DNA of 31,082 nt from Cladosporium sp. IMV 00045 (taxonomy: Eukaryota; Ascomycota; Dothideomycetes; Cladosporiales; Cladosporiaceae): the NCBI GenBank assembly GCA_001931905.2, contig MSJI02000425.1, forward strand, positions 1 through 31,082. The letters are read 5' to 3'. This document shows positions 19,401 to 27,721 of this stretch, piece after piece. A model generated the notes under the pieces. The model was given only the letters and a program-made list of their open reading frames with translations. It was not told where the DNA came from and ran no database searches. Position 1 is the first letter of the stretch, and the number at the start of each line of letters is the position of its first letter. A program made the translations under genes and the position numbers.

Positions 19401-21045
19401 CAGAAACTCATCAAGGCGGGCGTCAAACGACGATGCTGTTGGGCGACCTCCTTTCAATTTGCCTGAAACTCCACATCCTCCTGTGGCCAAACTAACAAGG
19501 CCTGAACGAGGATCTCAAGACCTTGCAGAGACAACGGGAGCATTCCGACCTTCTGAAGTGCCCATGTCAGAGGGTTCGGACAAGGAGATTCCAAATCTAG
19601 ACAACAATTGGTCTACATTAGCTGGATTGGACGGACAACGCATGCCATCCGAAAAGGATGCATCCGCGTCCAGGTCACCTTCACCCCCAGACTCTGTGCC
19701 CGAGCACTTCCTATCGACGGTAGCCTCACTACCGCATCCCTCATCGGCTCGATACAAACCATCCGCTCAGGTGTCTTACCCAGACTTTGCGACAGAGCTC
19801 ACCGCAGTAGCAGGATCGAGTCAGCCTTTGGTACAAGAAGAAAACGCCAATACGGATCATTCGTCGCACATGTCCGAAGAATCCGATCAGACAGCGGTGA
19901 GCGCAACCAGCAGCAAGAAGCGAAAGCGCCCGTCTGGCAGCTCTAAGAGGATCAGCGAATTCGAAGTGATCGACAGTGACTCTGATGATCGGTCTGAGCC
20001 GGAGCCGGAGGCAGAAGGAGAAGAAGCCGACAGGCCTCCGAGACCAGCTACCGGACGCCAAAGAGGCTATAATATTTCGACTGGCTCCGAAGCTACACCC
20101 GGAAAGATCACGAACCCTGGTCTTGAAAAGGCGCTACAAGACAGCTTGAGCTCAAATGCCCCCGACAGAGCGATGGCCGACACCAGCCAGCCTCAATGTG
20201 ACGACTTCCAACCCCAAAAGAAGACTTTAGTGTCACCGGATGAATGGACTGAAGCTATCTCCTTGGCTTTGAAGTCTGCCCCGGAGCAGCGTATGCGTTG
20301 CAGAGGAATTATTGCGTGGATCCGGGACCAGAACGATTACCACCTGGACTCCACTGGCGCATGGATGCAACGTCTCCGGTACAATTTGAAACGCAACCCT
20401 TCCTTTCACCAGGTAGATCCGGACAATCCTTACACGTCACCTTGGACTTTCACCAACGCTAGTACGAACCCTTACCCAGCAACAGAGGTGGTAGAGGGGC
20501 AGGCAACCCGTAAGAGAAACAGTTTCGGGCATGACAACAACGCCTCGTCTTCGTCCACCCAGTTATCATCGCTTCCATCGCAACGTAAAGCTACAGCGAC
20601 TACTCCAAATTCCACCCTCCAAAAACGCAACACACCCACCCAGCCGCAAACCAACCTTGAGACCCAACCGAACGCATCTCCCTCACCACCCTCCCAACAC
20701 TCTTTCATCCGCAGACCACAAACCCACGGACAGCACCGCTTCCACACCCCTTCGCTCCGCCGCTCAGATCCATCCCTTATCAAGCGCGCCACCACGGCAG
20801 CAACACCCTTCCGCCGCCGCAACAGTATCAACAGCACCGTCGCGCGCAGCGAACCAGCCGCCTTCACACGCAACGGCACGCCCAAGCGATTCGAACCTCT
20901 CCGTCACGCAACCCCGTCTCGAGGCACGCCGGCTGCGTCTACCACGTACGCGAGCCCTGGTGGGCCTTGGTCTGCGCGGAGAGTAGTGCAGACGAGGGGC
21001 GTGGATTGGGATGAGGACGATGAGGAAAGGGATGAGCTTTCCTGA
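16450..21045 (+). CDS. SCM3: Scm3/HJURP-like CENP-A chaperone fused to GATA-like, Myb/SANT and forkhead-like domains
   Basis: This is a likely CENP-A (CenH3) histone chaperone at centromeres: a single exon of 1531 aa, mostly disordered and rich in Ser, Pro and Arg. Residues 27-75 carry the Scm3 core (FEHIFWKYGRDFEGIGDEID, then LETGEVHVNNGHLENMRHE). Next is a GATA-like finger with C366, C369, C386 and C389. Three Myb/SANT repeats follow: 444-492, 836-882 and 909-955. A Lys/Arg nuclear localisation stretch (KKRKR, 1156-1160) precedes a forkhead-like winged helix (about 1261-1335; GIIAWIRDQNDYHLDSTGAW, LRYNL, SPWTF). A Ser/Thr/Pro-rich tail ends the chain. Scm3 homologues of filamentous fungi are known to be large and to carry added DNA-binding modules. 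ATG 16450 is the first in frame. The Scm3 call rests on recalled family sequence; automatic pipelines may call it a Myb or GATA factor. Confidence 0.8.
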   Translation: MEQYFQNRASVDDEPVLAHNRRANDARLKSRFEHIFWKYGRDFEGIGDEIDLETGEVHVNNGHLENMRHEVDPGEVLRMFGDSLDKSAGPGRGGHFVGETLPEDDADSSGSGYSSGGSAASDNENEFRGTQQHAPDELPSGMYSEHTDMPPAVHQPRSTSRAHRSVTGRNGHQGPSGNRPLVHSRAETSNSVPFNLPLLQGSMDAMQTKRGTRRSIDPNDIQELGLSIANQLAQFMSRASKDKSKSRKHRSRNTDTSHHWEYPRLPGDRRSRTPSPPRAAPPISSAAMFNTSPGGQGSIWAPVRHTRPHKRRRSDRVEHTGVAEVVEAVETDGNEDHAEPMQSEPTYHRPTQRGDRHIAGPRKKICYNCGETKTTVFRKGPHGRLCNPCGLYYYRYEKLRPVARPSSSQGQDKDEFEIPVTPSSGVLSGYTANTGRAITDRKQRTPFTTEEEELIVRLREVDQMSWSAVARLLNNRSGAAVSRHYKQYLLLSGSGASRPSMEEASPLGRALMIENEQMNDPDATTPQNRPHQLSEENRPTSSGAQELDVRDPALRLWDEENSSLEEMPDQLIERDADGVRQRHDDLSSHQRRPEQSISAGADISSRPAGDSEVERREYNDRIRMPPPALRGRSSHQRPNATLRTSDPGLLKARALDEASCVAPEPQTPLIPTPTRQDPPRPPQVGPSAWSKTQPASKGNLPFQPARKRFAPVSVREPVDPSAEQLMDGPAEDRSHRHISNGHSHTSSTASRLSPSEVVLTGQDQGSPSLVPSLSPVEHGGVPASEKSRRSGRLTRKNGNDQPTQETEVLEGGVISDENTTTSQTKPTKDRDDSSGFTQEQDEFIKNAHEKQGLLWATIAAVLPGDGQKSSQSVIDRYYGHIEDKAPKQTPTKATPKIPTMKPGYEGSAYARYTNEESQKVIRLREEEGLTWKEMAPHFPHRTAISLRNHYHLDPTRRDKQSKVQSPAGAAKRPRHSMPLLRQAVRNSSRRASNDDAVGRPPFNLPETPHPPVAKLTRPERGSQDLAETTGAFRPSEVPMSEGSDKEIPNLDNNWSTLAGLDGQRMPSEKDASASRSPSPPDSVPEHFLSTVASLPHPSSARYKPSAQVSYPDFATELTAVAGSSQPLVQEENANTDHSSHMSEESDQTAVSATSSKKRKRPSGSSKRISEFEVIDSDSDDRSEPEPEAEGEEADRPPRPATGRQRGYNISTGSEATPGKITNPGLEKALQDSLSSNAPDRAMADTSQPQCDDFQPQKKTLVSPDEWTEAISLALKSAPEQRMRCRGIIAWIRDQNDYHLDSTGAWMQRLRYNLKRNPSFHQVDPDNPYTSPWTFTNASTNPYPATEVVEGQATRKRNSFGHDNNASSSSTQLSSLPSQRKATATTPNSTLQKRNTPTQPQTNLETQPNASPSPPSQHSFIRRPQTHGQHRFHTPSLRRSDPSLIKRATTAATPFRRRNSINSTVARSEPAAFTRNGTPKRFEPLRHATPSRGTPAASTTYASPGGPWSARRVVQTRGVDWDEDDEERDELS

Positions 21046-21272
21046 GGAGGAAGTGCTTGGAGAAGGAACTCAGGTGCCGGAGACGGGGTGGGAGGAAGAT
21101 GGCGGTTAGTGTGACGTGACTGATGACCTTGAGAAAGCAATGTTTTAATCGTACGAGTAGCTTTTGATTTTTGTTCCTTTTCTGTTTTTACGAATGATGG
21201 GTTTTCTAATCGCACGAGCAGTCAGTCATACATAGTAGGAATTGAAGAGTCGGCTTGACTTTCATCTATTAC

Positions 21273-21292
21273 CATGCCATGCCATGCCATGC
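21273..21292. repeat. (CATGC)4 microsatellite
   Basis: Four perfect tandem copies of CATGC downstream of SCM3, followed by an imperfect copy CTGCC. Confidence 0.9.
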
Positions 21293-21518
21293 CTGCCCTA
21301 CACGTCCCTTTTCTTTCCCGAGAGTTCAAGAAGGGCAAAAGCTGCTAGCTGACTGGCTCTGCTTGCTTGCTGTCTCCGTGCATGTTTTTGGCTCCCATCT
21401 TCTCCCCCATCCCCTCCACCATTTTCGCCGAGCAGAGAAGGAAAGATTGAAAATGGGCGATCGATGAATAGGTAAGGAGCTTTCTTGTTGAGTCTGGAAG
21501 ATTGGATTCCAAAGATGT

Positions 21519-21589
21519 GGGGGGGGGGGAAGGGGCTGGTTGACTGGATTCTTTGATTTTTGATTTTTGATTTTTTTTTTTTTTTTTTT
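21519..21589. repeat. Homopolymer cluster: G11, GATTTTT repeats, T19
   Basis: Eleven G occur at 21519-21529, two GATTTTT units at 21555-21568, and 19 T at 21571-21589, followed by TC-rich sequence. Run lengths in such tracts are prone to sequencing error. Confidence 0.85.
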
Positions 21590-22101
21590 CTCTCTTTCTT
21601 TCTTCTGCTTGTGGTCATCGATAGACAGGGTTGGCAGGGTTTGCATATTGAGGACTCGAATCGCTGCGAATCGTGAGCTAGTTCTATGAATGTGTAGATT
21701 TGATACTCGAATACACACTTCTGAGTGCACTGTTGGCCACTCGCAGCTATCAAGTCAAAAGTCCATGCAGCTGCGTCCCGCTCAGGGACAGGGAGAATCA
21801 GTACGTGTAGCGAAACGCAAGGAAATTCTTCATCGAACGGATAGAAGAAAGGAGTTTTGTCGAGGAAAATCTCTCTCTCGACTTTACTTGTAGTATGAAC
21901 GTTGCCTGTACTCTACACCCAAAGTTCTGTCCCTGGAAACAAGGTTCCGAACTCCGTGGCGCCGTGGGGTGTGGTTATTGATCCAAGACCCATGTTCCCC
22001 GAAAACCATATTGAGTACATCTAACAGAAGGAAGGAAAGAGTTCGGCCTGCAATTCTATATGCAGAGCACGGAAGCCCGAGGATGAGGGTTTCCCACGCG
22101 C

Positions 22102-23301
22102 TTAATACTCGGGTTGGTGCGAGACGGAGTAGCCAGCGAAGTCCGCTGCGCCTTCGGAAGAGGGATCCATTGGGTTGCCGATGGAGGCGTGGTTAGAGCC
22201 GTCAAAGGCAGTGCCCTCCTCTCCAGGGACACCGGGTTGACCGGGACGCTGTTCGCCTCTAGCGACCAGGTTCTGTGAATGGCATTGTTAGTAAGAAGGT
22301 TCCAGGGATCAACAATACAGAACTCCAAGCAACTCACCTCACGGTACCGGGCGAGGTAGATTTTCAGCGCCTCCCCGTAGTTCTCAAACCCGAGCGAAGT
22401 CATGGCGAACAAGATGTCTTCGCCGTTGACGGTTTTGCGCTTCTCCTGCTGGCATTTCTCCGAAGCTGGTGGCACAAATTAGCGACTGACTTCGCCGCAA
22501 CATAAGTCACCTCCCCGGGACATGCTGGTACGTACCTTCACTGGTGATGAACGAGATGAACTCCGACACGCATTCTTGCATGCATTCCTTGGCTTCTTTT
22601 GCGATTTTGGCGTTTTCTGGCAAGGCAGACTTCATGATTCTCGCGACTGGAGCGAAATTTTGTATGTTAGCGTCTGGCTGGATGTATGCAGCCTTGGAGG
22701 CGCTTTTCGACGCGCTCGAAGACGAGCGTTGCTGTGGCGGAGACGATGATTCTTTTGGTGACGGGGAAGGCATTGCGATTCGCGCCACGCATCACCCGGT
22801 TGCGCGAGTCGGAGGCTGCAGATGGCTGGCTTCCAAAGAAGCCTCTGATTCGACGCAATACCAGAAGCGCGCACCGCAGTGGTTATATGTCGGTGGCGAG
22901 GATGCTCGGCTCTTGCGGCCACAGCATTTGGCCACAGCAGCGGGCCTTTGCATGGTACAGGTGTCAAAGGGAAAGGGGAGCACAAGCTTCCCAGTCGAGC
23001 GGGAAGGTCGGGGAGGGAAGAGCCAGTGATTTCGCAGGCATGGCAAGCAAGGCACGACCGGGTCGTGGGCGTGTTGAGATGATGGGGAGGATGTGTGTGA
23101 TGGAAGTTGAAGATGGAAGGGTTACGCACCATTTGCTATGGGTAGCCATCGGTCTTGCTCTTTGACCTCGAAGTCGTAGCCCAAGTCGAGCTCGGGTCTG
23201 CTCATGTCTCCAGCATCGCCCTCAGTCTGCTGAGGAACATCTTCGTCCGGTGACTGGGCCGGGTGTTCCACGTCGCCATCGTCGCGGGGGCTTTGTGACA
23301 T
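22102..23301 (-). CDS. hapC: HapC/HAP3/NF-YB subunit of the CCAAT-binding complex
   Basis: This is the histone-fold subunit that pairs with HapE (NF-YC) and recruits HapB to bind CCAAT in promoters; the complex is nuclear. Four exons (23301-23130, 22646-22536, 22465-22338, 22272-22102) give 193 aa. The histone fold spans about residues 48-137: it starts [16 protein letters not shown], carries [19 protein letters not shown] and [20 protein letters not shown], and ends [19 protein letters not shown]. Cys79, Cys83 and Cys99 match the three conserved cysteines of the family; those of Aspergillus HapC are reported to be redox-sensitive. Intron 1 is 483 nt, far longer than the other two (70 and 65 nt), but has a good GCTAAC branch site and restores the invariant IANVARIM. 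The C-terminal tail is Gly/Pro-rich and not conserved. Confidence 0.95.
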
Positions 23302-24167
23302 ATTGTATTCGGCCGGTTGCAGGCTCGGGGCCTAGCGTGGAATAGCTGAGTTGGCAACTGATTCGCTGGCAAGACACGTCACTTTTGCCAGAAGTAGGCT
23401 GACCGTCTTTGCGGCCTGGCCCGAAGCGTATGCCCTGCTGCAGAGGGCGTTATTTCGTTGACGCGGTGCAACGGCGTCCTTTTTGCAACGATGCAGGGCG
23501 ACACGACTACCGACACCAACCAGACGAACCGCCGCGACGGGGCAATTGTACGCGGAAGGGTCCAAGCGGTGTAACAATGGGGCCGCGATTGCGAAAGCAG
23601 GAATGCAGCGACAAAGGCAGTAGCAGTAGCAGCAGCAGCAGTAGGCAGTATGCTCGGTCTGAGCTTTTTGGCAAACGTCCCACACGGCGTGATGGCTCGC
23701 GCGCGCGCGCAAAGCACAATTGAAGCCTGGGGAGTGTGGCTGCAGCGGTGAGCAATGGAACAGGGATGTTTGCGCACACGCGATCTACCGTACCTGGGAG
23801 GAGCAGTGTTTGGAAGCAGAGAGGGCGAGTCAGTCAGGCCAGAACAATCGACGTCAGACGGAGCGAAGATGAGCTGCGCGTGCAGATTGGTTGTTGGTGA
23901 TAGTAGGTATGCAGGTCAGGTCAGGTTTGTGGCGACAACGCCGAGGTTGGGCGGGAGGCTGATGAGATGGAGACTGGAGGTGGGAAAGAGCGGGTCGCGC
24001 AAAACGGAAGGGCAGCGCGCCAAGAGATGGAGGGAAGAGGGAGGTTGGAGAGCGCGAGGGCGTGAAGACTGCTGGCAGACTAGGACTGCAAGTAACCGCA
24101 CCGCACAGAGATGGGAAGATAGGTAGAGTGTTGGGGGCGGCAAGATGCCAAGCGCGGGCCAGCAATG
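23302..24167 (-). promoter_or_regulatory. ATG-free upstream tract of hapC (long 5' leader/promoter)
   Basis: Read on the minus strand, no ATG occurs in the 866 bases before the hapC start codon. The distal part (about 23930-24070) is pyrimidine-rich in the hapC direction, as at fungal transcription starts. A CCAAT pentamer lies at 23886-23890 in the hapC orientation, a possible but unproven self-binding site. A GCA/ACT trinucleotide tract and a GC-alternating run lie inside it. Confidence 0.55.
23619..23644. repeat. AGC/AGT trinucleotide tract
   Basis: About eight imperfect AGC and AGT units lie in tandem within the hapC leader region. An alternating GC run follows at about 23699-23710. Confidence 0.75.
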
Positions 24168-26166
24168 CATTCAATGGTCATCAGTACTGGTACAGCAGTA
24201 CACCTGGCAGTGAAATCAACACCACTTCCATCATCAAACATCAACACCAACACTGCCAACTCTCTCAATGCATGTCAGAGGCGAGAGGCGAGAGGCAAGT
24301 ATGCCCAACAGCATATGCTTCCCAGCTTGCTTCAAAGTAGGGCAGCGCCAGCTATGCGGTACTTCTGAAGTCGCAAATTGAGGCGTTGCTCTACGCCTTC
24401 GACAACAATAATCAACATCAACAAAACAAAGGCAACAACATGCAATGACATCGCGAGCGCATACGGCGCATACTGCCCAGTCAAGCCACTGCCTCAAAAA
24501 CCGGGCCTGCGCGGCTGTGCAAACACAAGTACGTGCAGTAGTCTCGCCTCACGAAAGATGGGTCGAGGCAACTCACGCCTTGCCTTGTATTGTATGTAAT
24601 TGATGATAGGACAACGCAGCAGCGACGCGCTCTGAGTGGCCCTGAGATACGGTGATCGCCGCGTTCATAACAAAAAGCGCACCACAGGTCTCCACCTAAC
24701 TGGCCCGAGGTAGGACGTTGGCTATTGGTGATTCGCACTTCATCACTCGACTCGTCACCTTGATCACCCTCGGCACTGACCTTATCTGGTCTGGATCACA
24801 TCTTCTATCAAACTTGCGATTGCCGTCCCGTTCTATCTGCGATCTTGACGACGACCATGAGATTATCGCGCGGATCATGGCGCGATGTTCCCGTGAGATA
24901 CGGCCGCGGCGGCAAACAAGTAGGTAATCAGAAGCAAGCATGTCATCCTGCAGCTGAAGGGAAGCATGCGAGCCCAAAACATCTCCAACACGAGAATTCT
25001 CTACCCCTGTCAGACCCGGCAAAGCAGAATACAGTACATCCACAGTAGTAACTCAGGGATAAATCTCGTTTTGGTGTTGCACAGCGACTTTTCGAAACCA
25101 TGACAGACCTGTGCATGTGCGTTGGCACCGAGGTTGAATAATGTACATGGGCACAGAGGAAAATACGGAAAAAGGAAATCACACCAGGCCCAAGCAACCT
25201 GTCTTAGACTCTGCACTGCAACCCACTGTATTTCTTTCCCTCGTGCAATCCGTTCCCTCACACGACGAAATAAAAGAGAAAACTAGAACAGAAGACATGA
25301 AGTCAAACCCACCCACTCCCCACGCACCCGTACCTGACATGCCCACCCTACCAGCCGGGACTCCAATCACCCACACTCGAAGTCCACCCGCCCACACCCT
25401 CTAGCCTCGTGTATTGGGCAGCCTGGGGGACGACCAGGCAAAAAGCTACTGCGACGCCAGCGCATACGTGCGTCTCTGATGCGCTAGTTCGTTGCGGCGG
25501 GCACGAGGGGTTTGGCGAGGAGATTTGAGTTTTTGGCGCGTGGTAGCTTGCGTCCTTGGGGTTGTTCTGTCTTTCTTTCTGTCTGAGTGGTTTGGTACGC
25601 TGGGTTCGCGCACGACTTGTGGGTACCATTTGTACTTGCAGATGGAAGTGGTCATGTGATTTTGTGGGTGGGTGGGTGGGAAGGGAATCGAGTGGGGGAT
25701 TTTACGACTTCGCGATGATAGTACCTGTTGACAAGAGAAAGGGGAGAAAAGCACAGTTCGAATGCACGTGTCGATGTTCTCTCGGAGAAGAATCCATGCC
25801 AGGAATCCAAGCTCCGTACACCCTTCCATCTGATACACGACACGTTCGACGAATTGCTGGGGTGTTCCCTGTGAGTTTCTTTTGCTGCAGGACGGACTTG
25901 ATCTTGCTGGAACTTCTCAACAACGCACGCATCACGCCAGGCCCATGCGATTTCGCTACCCGACAGTGTCAAGTCCTCCTGCGGGTGCCTATCGCTGTTG
26001 ACCGCATCTCTCACGAGATCGCTGAAAACCCTTGACGTACGAAGCGGACAGACTGAGAGGGTGACTCAGGACAGAGTCCTTGTTTGTATGCCCCTGGAGA
26101 AACCGAAGAAAATGAGAATAGGAATGTGCCTAATTTGTTCATTCGTTGTGAAGTTTCATAGCAAAT
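24168..26166. other. Gene-poor region between the hapC upstream tract and PFD2
   Basis: Two kilobases with only short open frames (the longest about 160 codons at 25556-26035 + and 120 codons at 25652-26014 -), none with motifs I recognise. The right end should be the PFD2 3' UTR. A perfect four-run G-quadruplex motif lies at 25666-25680. A species-specific or non-coding transcript cannot be excluded. Confidence 0.5.
25666..25680 (+). other. Perfect G-quadruplex motif (GGGT)3GGG
   Basis: Four GGG runs separated by single T, the pattern that forms very stable parallel quadruplexes. It is on the + strand, so a transcript in the PFD2 direction would carry the C-rich version. GTGGGGG follows at about 25692. 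Confidence 0.75.
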
Positions 26167-27131
26167 CTACTGCTGCACGACCTGGATCTTGTTCTTTTTC
26201 TGCAGTTGATCAGATGAGTTAGCAAAGCGAAAATTTCTTTATATCACCAACCAAGAACAAACAACCCGTGAAAGGCGCAATACTGAAATTCAACACATGA
26301 AGTGCCAGAGAGGAAGGAGGACAGAAGAAACTCAGCAAAGACGTACCTTCCACTTCTCCATATCGTCCTGCTTAGTCTTATACTGCTTCGCCAACTCCTC
26401 GAGGACTTTGTTCATGTTTTCCGAGTTGGACTTGAGCTGCGGCAGGACGTCGCCGACGGTGCGCTCGACCAGCACGCCGTTGATCATGCGGAAGCACTTG
26501 CGGTCGCTGGGCAGCGGTGTGAGGGTTTCGAGGACCAGTCTGGGGGAGGGGTTCGTTAGTTGTCAGTTCGAGGTAGCTATACTGTTTTGAATTGCGAGCG
26601 CCGGGAGGTTGAAGACGGTGAGATGTTGGCGTTTTTTTGCCGGAAATGTCGATTTCCCGTTTTGGATGTTGGGTCAGGACTGCTCTCGCCACAGTGGCAG
26701 GGGCGTCAGACTGCCACTGATCTCGAATCATAAGGGGGTCAGGCAAACCCTCTGTAAGCGGTGAGAGGATGTTCGCCTTTTGGTAATCATGGCGTGATCC
26801 GATATTGGACGATTGCAGGGCGGTGAAAGACCGCCTTTTCACGAGACCAGCATTTCGAATATGAGTGACGTGCGATCAGGGATTTTGAAATCGCAAGAGG
26901 GCGCAAGAATGAGAGGACACTACGAGGAAACATACTTGTGCTCGTCGACTTCCTGCTCGACGTTTCCGATCTGAGAGGCAATATTTTGAAGTGTGTCCTT
27001 GAAGTTGGAATACTGCATCTGCAGCTCTGAGATTTGATTGAGTCAGTAAATGTCTTCGTGACAATATATTCGCACGGCGAAAACCTACCTTGCTGCTTCT
27101 TCGCAGGTACTTGCTGTTGTTGCTGCGACAT
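26167..27131 (-). CDS. GIM4: Prefoldin subunit 2 (beta-type)
   Basis: This is a subunit of the hexameric prefoldin/GimC co-chaperone that hands nascent actin and tubulin to the cytosolic chaperonin CCT. Four exons (27131-27089, 27026-26936, 26539-26347, 26199-26167) give 119 aa, close to the family length. After a Gln-rich N-terminus come the first coiled-coil helix (ELQMQYSNFKDTLQNIASQI, then GNVEQEVDEHK), the beta hairpin region (LVLETLTPLPSDRKCFRMIN, GVLVERTVGDVLPQL), and the second helix ending KQYKTKQDDMEKWKKKNKIQ. Introns are 62, 396 and 147 nt. The 396-nt one is unusually long here and contains two strong hairpins. The gene diverges from CMC2 across 271 bp. Confidence 0.94.
26692..26835 (-). 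other. Two hairpins within PFD2 intron 2
   Basis: A perfect 9-bp inverted repeat (CAGTGGCAG at 26692-26700 with CTGCCACTG at 26711-26719, 10-nt loop) and a 6-bp one (GGCGGT at 26819-26824 with ACCGCC at 26830-26835, 5-nt loop) lie in the 396-nt intron. Whether they belong to an intron-encoded RNA is unknown; no clear C/D or H/ACA boxes were found. Confidence 0.4.
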
Positions 27132-27402
27132 CTTGTGTTGATCGGTTCTAATATTCGATCTGAGAATCCGTCAAGGACTCAACTGCAAGCGTTTCATCAA
27201 GTCGCAGTCCCACCAGTTTCGCAAGTTCAGTGATGGAATCTCCAATCCCCAAATCGGAAAGCAGCCCTGGAGATTCGCCACGTGATTGCAGCGAGATCTA
27301 GACTTCCGAATAATCTACAATCCAGCAATAATCCACTAGATAATCGCTTCCACGCATTCACACCTCCACATACAATCACTTCCCTCCAAAGGTCTACCCA
27401 CC
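27132..27402. promoter_or_regulatory. Shared divergent promoter of PFD2 and CMC2
   Basis: These 271 bp between two outward-facing start codons must contain both core promoters. No TATA box or other gene is evident. Confidence 0.55.
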
Positions 27403-27721
27403 ATGCACCCTCATCTCCACACAAAAGACAACGTCGGTACGTCTTCGCGAAGGAACATGCTTCTCCCCCAACCGCGACAACCTCTTCATACTAACCATTT
27501 CCCCTCCACCAGGCTGCGAAGAGATCATGACAGCTCTGGACGAATGCCACGCCCGCGGCTTCATGTGGAAGGCCATGGGCATGTGCACGACTCTGAAGCA
27601 CGACGTCAACATGTGCCTGCGAGCGGCACGGTTGGAGCGCACGGCGAAGAATCGCGAGTTGGCCAAGCAGAAGAAAGAGAAGATCCAGGCGCGCTGGGCG
27701 GAGATTGATGCGAATAGTTGA
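27403..27721 (+). CDS. CMC2: CMC2-type twin CX9C protein, cytochrome c oxidase biogenesis
   Basis: This is a small mitochondrial intermembrane-space protein of the twin CX9C class, needed for cytochrome c oxidase (complex IV) assembly. Two exons (27403-27436, 27513-27721) with a 76-nt intron (GTACGT donor, CTAAC branch, CACCAG acceptor) give 80 aa. The N-terminus MHPHLHTKDNVG is the CMC2 signature. The two CX9C motifs are CEEIMTALDEC and CTTLKHDVNMC, which form the two disulfide-linked helices after Mia40 import. The C-terminal tail is a charged helix. It has no cleavable presequence, as expected for a Mia40 substrate. Confidence 0.94.

Larger units (their letters stand above)
21046..22101. 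other. Gap between convergent SCM3 and hapC, with simple repeats
   Basis: This must hold the 3' UTRs of both flanking genes. I see no gene. It contains a CATGC repeat, an 11-base G run and a 19-base T run, listed separately. Confidence 0.55.

Noticed and set aside
21273..21589. Mobile element or CRISPR-like array in the SCM3-hapC gap
   Set aside because: Only simple-sequence repeats are present. There are no spacers of equal length, terminal inverted repeats or transposase frame.
25556..26035. 159-codon + strand frame and the opposing 120-codon frame as genes
   Set aside because: No motifs, no matching splice structure, and neither resembles a known family. Kept only as a candidate in the gap note.
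26692..26835. Calling a snoRNA in PFD2 intron 2
   Set aside because: The hairpins are real, but no convincing C/D pair or H/ACA boxes at proper spacing were found.
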